Shown piece after piece: positions 1 to 4,684 of a DNA stretch of 5,485 nucleotides. The notes under the pieces were generated by a model. That model saw nothing but the letters and a program-made list of their open reading frames with translations, was not told the origin of the DNA and did no database searches. Every line of letters begins with the position of its first letter. The first letter of the stretch is position 1. Both the position numbers and the translations under genes were made by a program. The stretch is from Gammaproteobacteria bacterium. Its GTDB lineage: Bacteria; Pseudomonadota; Gammaproteobacteria; UBA6429. The stretch covers positions 1 through 5,485 of the forward strand of contig QIKU01000072.1 in NCBI GenBank assembly GCA_003232015.1. The letters are read 5' to 3'.

Positions 1-15
1 GGGCTTTTTACTTTT
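1..15 (+). terminator. Probable tail of an intrinsic terminator (stem outside window)
   Basis: The window opens with GGGC followed by a T-rich tract (CTTTTTACTTTT), the form expected for the 3' arm and U-tract of a rho-independent terminator. The 5' arm would lie to the left of the window, so this cannot be confirmed. Positions 1-15 match 1209-1223, the tail of a complete terminator, at 14 of 15 bases, which is the main support for the call. Confidence 0.35.
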
Positions 16-41
16 ATCACCATGGTATCCGCCGCACTTAG

Positions 42-67
42 AATCCCTCCGGGCTTCATTAGGGATT
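42..67. repeat. Inverted repeat 1 upstream of higBA
   Basis: AATCCCT at 42-48 is the exact reverse complement of AGGGATT at 61-67, with a 12-base loop. No T-run follows on the plus strand, so it is not a typical intrinsic terminator. It is the first of four inverted repeats within about 100 bases. Confidence 0.55.
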
Positions 68-71
68 TCCT

Positions 72-89
72 GAGCTTGCACACAAGCTC
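72..89. repeat. Inverted repeat 2 upstream of higBA (tight hairpin)
   Basis: GAGCTTG at 72-78 and CAAGCTC at 83-89 are perfect reverse complements around a 4-base loop (CACA). It would form a compact hairpin in RNA or single-stranded DNA. No U-tract follows, and the function is unknown. Confidence 0.6.
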
Positions 90-98
90 TGATCATTC

Positions 99-110
99 CA
101 TCCCAGGATG
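99..110. repeat. Inverted repeat 3 upstream of higBA
   Basis: CATCC at 99-103 mirrors GGATG at 106-110 across a 2-base centre. This nearly continuous 12-base palindrome has the look of a protein-binding half-site pair rather than an RNA hairpin. It lies just upstream of the proposed -35 box, so it could be an accessory operator or activator site. It is short enough to occur by chance. Confidence 0.35.
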
Positions 111-118
111 TAAATTAG

Positions 119-147
119 TTGCAATAGTCCCATATTGGGACTACTAT
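119..147 (+). promoter_or_regulatory. Probable sigma70 promoter of higBA
   Basis: TTGCAA (119-124) and TACTAT (142-147) each match 4 of 6 consensus bases and are separated by exactly 17 bases. Transcription would start about 7 bases after the -10 box, near 153-155, which is at the HigB start codon. The toxin message would therefore be leaderless or nearly so. The match is by inspection only. Confidence 0.5.
125..143. promoter_or_regulatory. Probable HigA operator (perfect 7-bp inverted repeat)
   Basis: TAGTCCC at 125-131 and GGGACTA at 137-143 are perfect reverse complements around ATATT. The repeat fills the -35/-10 spacer of the proposed higBA promoter and overlaps the start of its -10 box, so a bound repressor would block RNA polymerase. 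HigA antitoxins are HTH proteins that repress their own operons at such palindromes, alone or with HigB. Position and symmetry are seen directly; binding by this HigA is inferred. Confidence 0.6.
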
Positions 148-154
148 TAAACAT

Positions 155-457
155 ATGAGGATCATCGCCTTATCCACACTAAAAACCTTTTGGGAGACAA
201 ACCCGGAATATTTGGATGCCGCTGATCAAACCCTGGCCTGGTATCGACATACATTGAAAGCAGACTGGGCTACACCATCGGATGTAAAGCAAGATTTCAG
301 GAGTGCCAGCATCTTCAAAGATGGCAGAGTGGTATTTAATATAGCCGGTAATAAATATCGGCTGGTGGTTTGGATTAATTATACTTATAGGGTCGTTTAT
401 ATCCGCTTCATAGGTACTCACACTCAATACAACAAAATAGATGTACAAACCATTTAA
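155..457 (+). CDS. higB: HigB-type toxin (mRNA interferase, RelE/ParE superfamily)
   Basis: This 100-residue protein has the sequence pattern of the HigB_toxin family (PF09907 type). These are RelE-fold ribosome-dependent mRNA endonucleases that stop translation when the antitoxin is lost. Visible marks are FWE near residue 12, AWYR at 28-31, KADW at 35-38, RSASI at 49-53, the core strand FNIAGNKYRLVV (61-72), and VYIRFIGTH with QYNKID (81-96). His89 lies in the C-terminal region where catalytic residues are found in the fold. Length is normal and the protein appears intact. The ATG at 155 has no Shine-Dalgarno before it and lies at the predicted transcription start, so a leaderless message is likely. 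It is followed after 32 bases by its antitoxin. Toxin-first order is typical of hig loci. The lineage-level family call is firm; activity is inferred. Confidence 0.9.
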   Translation: MRIIALSTLKTFWETNPEYLDAADQTLAWYRHTLKADWATPSDVKQDFRSASIFKDGRVVFNIAGNKYRLVVWINYTYRVVYIRFIGTHTQYNKIDVQTI

Positions 458-476
458 TTTTATTAAAGGCAACACC

Positions 477-482
477 AGAGGT
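477..482 (+). promoter_or_regulatory. Strong Shine-Dalgarno of higA
   Basis: AGAGGT lies 7 bases before the HigA start codon at 490. It contrasts with the absence of any such site before higB. On a shared message this would favour antitoxin over toxin synthesis. Confidence 0.6.
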
Positions 483-489
483 AAAAACC

Positions 490-858
490 ATGGACATCAA
501 ACCCATTAAAACAGATGCCGACTACCGTGCGGCACTTAAAGAAATAGAAACGCTGATGATGGCAGAACCCGATTCGCCTGAAGGTGAAAAGCTGGATGTG
601 TTGGTCACACTTGTTGAAGCCTATGAAGCGAAGCACTACCCGCTAGATCTTCCGGATCCGGTTGAAGCCATCAAATTTGAAATGGAAAGATCAGGTCTGA
701 CCGTAAAAGATCTGGAGCCTATGATTGGCAAAAGTAATCGTGTGTATGAAATACTCAATCATAAGCGTTCACTGACACTTAAAATGATCTGGAAACTTCA
801 TGAAGGTCTGGGCATTCCTGCCGAATCGCTGATAAAGCAGCCTCACGCACATGCCTGA
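490..858 (+). CDS. higA: HigA-type antitoxin with XRE-like helix-turn-helix
   Basis: A 122-residue acidic protein, the cognate antitoxin of the preceding HigB. Residues 1-55 form a helical N-terminal part rich in Glu and Asp (for example AEPDSPEGEKLD). Residues about 57-116 form an XRE/Cro-type helix-turn-helix: DPVEAIKFEMERSG, then LTVKDLEPMIG, then the recognition-helix region KSNRVYEILNHKR, then SLTLKMIWKLHEGLGIP. This is the usual layout of the HigA family that pairs with PF09907-type toxins. It should neutralise HigB by direct binding and repress the operon at the palindrome 125-143. The start at 490 is supported by a Shine-Dalgarno at 477-482. The gene looks intact and ends in a His/Ala-rich tail (PHAHA). 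The call rests on both sequence pattern and pairing. Confidence 0.9.
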   Translation: MDIKPIKTDADYRAALKEIETLMMAEPDSPEGEKLDVLVTLVEAYEAKHYPLDLPDPVEAIKFEMERSGLTVKDLEPMIGKSNRVYEILNHKRSLTLKMIWKLHEGLGIPAESLIKQPHAHA

Positions 859-872
859 ATTCTAATCTACTA

Positions 873-1064
873 ATGAATGAGCAAAAGGTTAACACAGGTT
901 ATGCCGGTAAAGATAAAGTAACAATATTCGATTATGTTGATGGATCGCTGCCAATGCTGCAGCGAATGTTCAAAAAACGTGAAAAAGGGTATAAGGCCAT
1001 GGGCTACCAGATTATCACATCGAGCTTACATAACACGGCTAATCCTGATACCAACCAATACTAA
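873..1064 (+). pseudogene. Orphan fragment resembling the C-terminus of a DEAD/DEAH-type helicase
   Basis: This 63-codon frame begins 15 bases after higA, with no Shine-Dalgarno before its ATG. Its middle reads VTIFDYVDGSLPMLQRMF, then KKREKGYKAMGYQI. From memory, this 'DYVD..(V/L)PML.RM..KR..GY.A.GY' pattern is the C-terminal tail of large superfamily 2 helicases (DEAD/DEAH box proteins of restriction or transposon-conflict type). No helicase motor motifs (Walker A, DEAD/DEAH box) are present anywhere upstream, so it would be a truncated remnant. The tail after GYQI (ITSSLHNTANPDTNQY) looks degenerate. It may be translated as a small protein in the higBA transcript, but I have no evidence for that. 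The family assignment is recall, not a search. Confidence 0.4.
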
Positions 1065-1187
1065 CCCCTACGAAAACATCTGCTGATGCCGCTGCATACG
1101 AATGAACACACAGGGGCTTACTCTACCTGTGAGGCGGACTTAACGGACTTATCGCGAAAGTCGAACACGCGTCCCACCACCACTACG
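1065..1187. other. Non-coding stretch with small repeats, no recognised gene
   Basis: No convincing coding frame is seen on either strand. It holds a 6-bp inverted repeat (CACAGG 1109-1114, CCTGTG 1126-1131), two copies of CGGACTTA with a 9-base period (1135-1142 and 1144-1151), and a 5-bp stem with a 7-base loop (GACTT 1146-1150, AAGTC 1158-1162). The stretch ends in CCCACCACCA just before the terminator at 1188. This end resembles a tRNA 3' terminus, but no tRNA cloverleaf can be folded. It could be a decayed tRNA or attachment-site edge, or a small structured RNA. Confidence 0.3.
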
Positions 1188-1219
1188 AAGGCCCTAGTTG
1201 TTTAACCGGGGCCTTTTAC
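1188..1219 (+). terminator. Intrinsic terminator
   Basis: AAGGCCC (1188-1194) pairs perfectly with GGGCCTT (1209-1215). The stem can continue through a T-G wobble and one mismatch to GTT/AAC (1197-1199, 1204-1206) with a GTTT loop. It is followed by TTACTTTTC. It acts on the plus strand only, because no T-run lies on the other side, and it would end transcription from higBA or from a lost gene at 1065-1187. Confidence 0.75.
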
Positions 1220-1310
1220 TTTTCTTAACTTTAAAAGTTGATAGCATTGAGCCTGAGTATTCGAATCTCGAGAGCATAACTCCAAACACTATTAACGAGT
1301 ACGGTTGTAC

Positions 1311-1490
1311 TTATTTGTTTTCCGCTATTTTTTTAATCGCGGTTACGATAAACGACACACGTATCTGGCTGGTTTCATCGGTTGGCATATGCCCGGATAC
1401 GGCATCAATAAAATAACTATCCTGCAACAAACTCTAAAAACGCTCTGACAATTCTTTAATAAGTTCAGACTTTGCCTGTTTTATTTCGCC
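1311..1490 (-). pseudogene. Gene remnant with in-frame amber codon, C-terminal end only
   Basis: On the minus strand, an open frame of protein-like composition runs from about 1490 down to a TAA at 1311-1313. It is interrupted by an in-frame TAG at 1434-1436. Before the TAG it reads GEIKQAKSELIKELSERF. After it come 40 codons including DSYFIDAVSGHMP, TDETSQIRVSFIV and TAIKKIAENK. The two halves join smoothly without a frame change, suggesting one gene inactivated by a nonsense mutation. Its 5' part is missing, and the frame runs into the palindromic repeat at 1494-1604. The tail vaguely recalls C-termini of AbiEii-type nucleotidyltransferase toxins, but this is a weak recollection and the family should be treated as unknown. 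Confidence 0.35.
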
Positions 1491-1493
1491 GAT

Positions 1494-1604
1494 AATGATC
1501 CATGTTCGATGGAGCAAGATGAAGAATCTTATGCATTTAATTAACCTGTATCTTATCAGCACAAGATCCTTCACTGCGCTTTGCTTCATTCAGGATGACA
1601 GAAG
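1494..1604. repeat. Imperfect palindromic repeat element (MITE/REP-like)
   Basis: The inner arms 1519-1534 (ATGAAGAATCTTATGC) and 1559-1574 (GCACAAGATCCTTCAC) are inverted copies matching at 13 of 16 positions. All three differences are transitions that keep G-U pairing possible. The outer arms (about 1494-1518 and 1575-1604) are more diverged. The outer edge CAGGATGACA together with 'GAAGGATCTT...AAGATTCTTC' is the signature of a palindromic repeat I recall as dispersed through many unrelated bacterial genomes. It lies about 37 bases beyond the gshA stop, where it may also act as a 3' hairpin for that transcript. The loop is about 24 bases and contains TTAATTAA. Confidence 0.6.
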
Positions 1605-1641
1605 GGGCTACCGTTTATTCAGGCGACGTAAATCACGCCGC

Positions 1642-3231
1642 TCAGGTTTGCGAGAAATATTCTTCCAGGTATTCGCTAAACGATATCGAATCGGACTCTT
1701 CAATCTCTTTTTGTTTTTTAATTGACGTGGCAACGCTGTCATTATAGAACTTAATATTTTCTTCGCTTAGCGGGTATTCATCAAAAAAATCTTTATGTTG
1801 CTCTGATAACCGCAATGCAAAATGATAAAACCCCTCATGATGATCTTTCATTTCAGCTAGCATACGAGCCGAAGGCGTTTTTTCTGCATCAATAAATTTA
1901 TCTCGCTGCGCAATTAATGATTTAGAATAATTTTCGGTCTTGTTGGCTTTATCCAGGGCACAGCATATCGGCTCCATTTCGTCGCAAAGTACAACACCCC
2001 AATCTTTAAGCGCTCGCTGCTTACCGTGTTGCTTTAGCTTAAAACCAGGTGTTCGTCCATAATGTGCTGTGTTAATTTCATTATAGTCAATCTCAAGTTG
2101 TTCCTGCTCGGCTATCGATGCGCTTTCTTGTAGCAGGCAATATAAAATAAAGGCTTCAATAAAATACATTTGCTCTTCATTTATCCCTGATGGTTCAAAG
2201 GCGTTAACATCCAATGACCTTAACTCTACATATTCTACGCCGCGTTTCTTAAGTGCCAGCGAGGGCTTCTCATTTGAGCTTAACCGTTGCTTTGGCCTGA
2301 CCGTGCTATAGTATTCATTTTCGATTTGTAAAATATGCGTGTTTAGCTGTTGGTACTCACCGTTGCTTTTTACGCCAATATTGACATAACCAGAGTACGG
2401 GGTTTCAGTTGCCGCTTTTAAACTATTAACGTATTCACTTAAAGAGTTGTAGTTTGCTTTTACGCCCGTTTCATTTTCTTTATTATTCTGATAACCGATA
2501 TCTCCCATGCGCAATGAGGTTGCATATGGATGGTAATACGTAGTCACATCAAAATGTTCCAGTTGAGTCGATTGTCCGCCTAGAAATGATTTACAGACCG
2601 CGGGAGAGGCACCAAACAAATACGGTATAACCCAGCCATAACGCAGTAAATTCCTCAACAGCGCGAAATAGTGTTCTGAAATAAAATCAGACAACGCATC
2701 AGTATTGTCTCGGTGTTTCTGGTATTCCTGCCAGAATGATTTACTTAAAGAATAATTATAGTGTACTCCCGCAATAACCTGCATGACTCGACCATAGCGA
2801 TGACCCAGGCCCTTGCGATAAACTGTTTTCATTCTGCCGGCATTAGAGTGTCCATATTCGGCGATAGGGATGCTGGTTTCACCAGCAACCACACAAGGCA
2901 TACTGGTTGCCCACAGGATTTCATTATCTAATTTGTCGTAAACAAATTTTTGAGTGTTATTTAAAAACGTTAGCGCCTCCTGAATGGTATTTAGGGGCGG
3001 GGTAATAAATTCCGTTAACGATTCAGAGTAGTCGGTGGTAATATAGGCATGCGTTAATGCCGAACCCAGTGCCGCTGGATGAGGCAATTGAGAAATTTTA
3101 CCTTCATGCCCTACTCGCAGCGTTTCTTTTTCCAGACCCACTTTACTTGCTGTTAACGTATTTGAGATCTCATTCTTTTGTAACCAGCCGATATTGTTAT
3201 TTAAGTACTGATTATTATTTTTCGAACTCAT
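1642..3231 (-). CDS. gshA: Glutamate-cysteine ligase, proteobacterial type
   Basis: A 529-residue cytosolic enzyme that joins L-glutamate and L-cysteine using ATP to give gamma-glutamylcysteine, the first and usually rate-limiting step of glutathione synthesis. It is close in length to E. coli GshA (518 residues). Family signatures run in order: GLEKETLRV (32-40), TDYSESLTEFITPP (66-79, metal and substrate site region), LWATSMPCVV (106-115), YGHSNAGRMKTVYR (126-139), RYGRVMQVIAGVHYNYSL (145-162), YLFGASPAVC (204-213), YATSLRMGDIGYQN (236-249) and YVELRSLDVNAFEPSGI (334-350). All look intact with no frame break. The ATG at 3229-3231 is preceded by a purine-rich AGAGAGA, a plausible Shine-Dalgarno about 7 bases upstream. 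It appears to be a single-gene unit, with no gshB in view, and its neighbour upstream is divergent. The leader carries a perfect inverted repeat (3250-3267). The identification is very secure. Confidence 0.97.
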   Translation of the reverse strand: MSSKNNNQYLNNNIGWLQKNEISNTLTASKVGLEKETLRVGHEGKISQLPHPAALGSALTHAYITTDYSESLTEFITPPLNTIQEALTFLNNTQKFVYDKLDNEILWATSMPCVVAGETSIPIAEYGHSNAGRMKTVYRKGLGHRYGRVMQVIAGVHYNYSLSKSFWQEYQKHRDNTDALSDFISEHYFALLRNLLRYGWVIPYLFGASPAVCKSFLGGQSTQLEHFDVTTYYHPYATSLRMGDIGYQNNKENETGVKANYNSLSEYVNSLKAATETPYSGYVNIGVKSNGEYQQLNTHILQIENEYYSTVRPKQRLSSNEKPSLALKKRGVEYVELRSLDVNAFEPSGINEEQMYFIEAFILYCLLQESASIAEQEQLEIDYNEINTAHYGRTPGFKLKQHGKQRALKDWGVVLCDEMEPICCALDKANKTENYSKSLIAQRDKFIDAEKTPSARMLAEMKDHHEGFYHFALRLSEQHKDFFDEYPLSEENIKFYNDSVATSIKKQKEIEESDSISFSEYLEEYFSQT

Positions 3232-3249
3232 GCTTTTATCTCTCTATAA

Positions 3250-3267
3250 AGTGGTGAACACACCACT
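3250..3267 (-). promoter_or_regulatory. Perfect inverted repeat in the gshA leader
   Basis: AGTGGTG (3250-3256) and CACCACT (3261-3267) are perfect reverse complements around a 4-base loop (AACA on the plus strand). The repeat lies about 19 bases before the gshA start codon, just ahead of its Shine-Dalgarno. It could be an operator near the transcription start or a 5' mRNA hairpin. No regulator can be named. Confidence 0.5.
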
Positions 3268-3606
3268 AAAAATAATGCTAGCGACTAAACTAATTCTCAC
3301 TGTATTTCTGTTCGTAAAAAGAAAAACAATCCGTCTACCATCGAGTAATTAACCGCTGCCTGTAACTATAGAGCATCTATCGACTTAATACCGTCTGACA
3401 TAGGATGACAGAGACACAGGTTTCGGCGACTTTTTAAAATTCACTGATTGAACAAAAAATATCCTTCTTCCAATCTATGATTCGAGTCATTCAGACTCAA
3501 CCAGGGTGATTATATCAATGCCGCGTTTGTTATGGTTCCCAATTAGTATCCGGTTTTATGCTACCCTTCACATCGTTGAAAATTGTAACGTATCATTGTC
3601 AGGAAC

Positions 3607-3634
3607 TTAACCGTCTAATAACGCTCTATATTAT
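3607..3634 (+). promoter_or_regulatory. Tentative promoter of the MBL-fold gene
   Basis: TTAACC (3607-3612) and TATTAT (3629-3634) match the sigma70 boxes at 4 and 5 of 6 bases with a 16-base spacer, in an AT-rich stretch about 45 bases before the start codon. Overlapping alternatives such as TATATT at 3627-3632 are equally possible. Confidence 0.3.
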
Positions 3635-3677
3635 ATTCTACACCGATCAGGTTTATTCACTAGTTTAAGAGTATCCA

Positions 3678-4646
3678 ATGTTTCTAATTAAAAAAATCAT
3701 CGCCACAACCCTTTTCATTGCTGTTAGCCTCAGTGCTCAGGCCAAATCCAGCTTTTCGAGCACTTACCCTCCCGTGGATGTGGTATTTAAGGCCGTCAAG
3801 GTCTCTGAGCACGTATATTTTGTACAAGGTCAGGCTGGGGCAGCAACACAATACAAGGGATTTATTTCCAACGCCGGATTTATAGTCACCAAAGAAGGTG
3901 TGGTGGTCTTTGATGCTCTGGGAACCCCCTCACTGGCGATAAAACTGGTTGCTGAGATTCGAAAAGTAACGCAGAAATCGATTAAGTATGTGGTCGTCAG
4001 TCATTATCACGCCGATCATATTTACGGCTTACAGGTGTTTAAAGAGCTTGGTGCTAAAATTATTGCTCCGCAGGGGGCGCGCGTTTATCTGGCCTCTGAG
4101 CTGGCTGAAAATTTACTGGCAACTCGCCGCACAGAATTAAATCCCTGGATCAGTGACAGCACACATATCGTTACTCCCGATCAATTTATTGCAAAGGACT
4201 ATCAATTTAGTCTGGGTGGCATAGATTTTAAGATTACCCCGCTGGGTAATGCGCATTCTGAAGGTGATCTGACCCTGTTAGTCGCCCCAGATAATGTTTT
4301 GTTTTCAGGTGATCTTATTTTTGAAGGCCGCATCCCCTTTGTCGGTCAGGCCAATATATATAACTGGTTAAAGGCCCTTGATGGTATGCGCGACGTAAGC
4401 GTAGCTGCCATTTTGCCCGGCCATGGCCCAATGGCCAAAAACCCGAATGCACTCGTTAAATTAACCTATAGCTACCTGTCGCTTTTAAAGGATAATATGC
4501 AAAAGGCCGTTGAGGACTGGACGCCATTCGCCAAAGCCTATGAAAAAATAGACTGGGGTGAATATATGTTTTTGCCTGCTTTTGATGAAGCAAACAGGCG
4601 CAATGCCTATAACGTATATTTATTCATGGAGCAGCATTTACCCTGA
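3678..4646 (+). CDS. Exported metallo-beta-lactamase-fold hydrolase
   Basis: A 322-residue protein with a clear Sec signal peptide. Basic residues (KK at 5-6) precede a hydrophobic run (7-20) and an AQA-type cleavage site near residue 22, so it should act in the periplasm or outside the cell. The MBL zinc ligands are all present: HYHADH (109-114), His193 in NAHSEGD, Asp212 in FSGD and His249 in LPGHGP. It should bind two metal ions and hydrolyse a substrate that cannot be named. The layout, with VVSHYHADHIYG, an insertion around residues 138-170 and a C-terminal helical tail of about 70 residues, resembles SoxH-like or 'quinoprotein relay' MBL hydrolases, not true beta-lactamases; this subfamily is from memory. 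The ATG at 3678 has a weak AAGAG Shine-Dalgarno at 3667-3671. The gene stands alone and converges on the patatin gene with only 38 bases between stops. Confidence 0.88.
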   Translation: MFLIKKIIATTLFIAVSLSAQAKSSFSSTYPPVDVVFKAVKVSEHVYFVQGQAGAATQYKGFISNAGFIVTKEGVVVFDALGTPSLAIKLVAEIRKVTQKSIKYVVVSHYHADHIYGLQVFKELGAKIIAPQGARVYLASELAENLLATRRTELNPWISDSTHIVTPDQFIAKDYQFSLGGIDFKITPLGNAHSEGDLTLLVAPDNVLFSGDLIFEGRIPFVGQANIYNWLKALDGMRDVSVAAILPGHGPMAKNPNALVKLTYSYLSLLKDNMQKAVEDWTPFAKAYEKIDWGEYMFLPAFDEANRRNAYNVYLFMEQHLP

Positions 4647-4684
4647 GGCCCATAAGCGAAAGACAGAAAATAAGTTACAACGTA

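Larger units (their letters stand above)
3232..3677. other. Divergent intergenic region between gshA and the MBL gene
   Basis: This stretch must hold the promoters of both flanking genes. I see a leader hairpin for gshA (3250-3267), a weak possible -35/-10 pair for gshA on the minus strand (GTGAGA and CATTAT in that orientation, 17 bases apart, near 3275-3303), a small inverted repeat GAGTC/GACTC (3484-3498), and a possible promoter for the MBL gene (3607-3634). There is also a 30-codon frame at 3518-3610 with a Shine-Dalgarno-like AGGGTGA 8 bases before its ATG, which I do not regard as an established gene. No tRNA or known riboswitch is recognised. Confidence 0.5.

Noticed and set aside
179..475. 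Minus-strand 98-codon frame
   Set aside because: It is the antisense shadow of higB, which is a clear family member.
1109..1183. Intact tRNA gene ending in CCCACCACCA
   Set aside because: No acceptor partner GGGACGC is found at tRNA distance upstream, and there is no T-arm with GTTCGAA; at most it is a remnant.
1060..1215. Integron attC site behind higBA (HigBA pairs are common integron cassettes)
   Set aside because: No matched RYYYAAC and GTTRRRY core sites with paired inner boxes could be found, and the higBA genes have their own promoter.
1198..1416. Plus-strand 72-codon frame
   Set aside because: It starts at a TTG inside the terminator stem-loop, has no Shine-Dalgarno, and overlaps the more protein-like minus-strand remnant.
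1495..1725. Plus-strand 76-codon frame
   Set aside because: It runs through the palindromic repeat and the antisense of the gshA 3' end, and its composition is not protein-like.
3398..3413. Second copy of the palindromic repeat upstream of gshA (AGGATGACAGA shared with 1592-1602)
   Set aside because: Only 11 bases match and the inner arm sequence is absent, so chance is sufficient.
4647..4684. Shared bidirectional terminator between the MBL and patatin genes
   Set aside because: No stem of useful length can be drawn in the 38-base gap.
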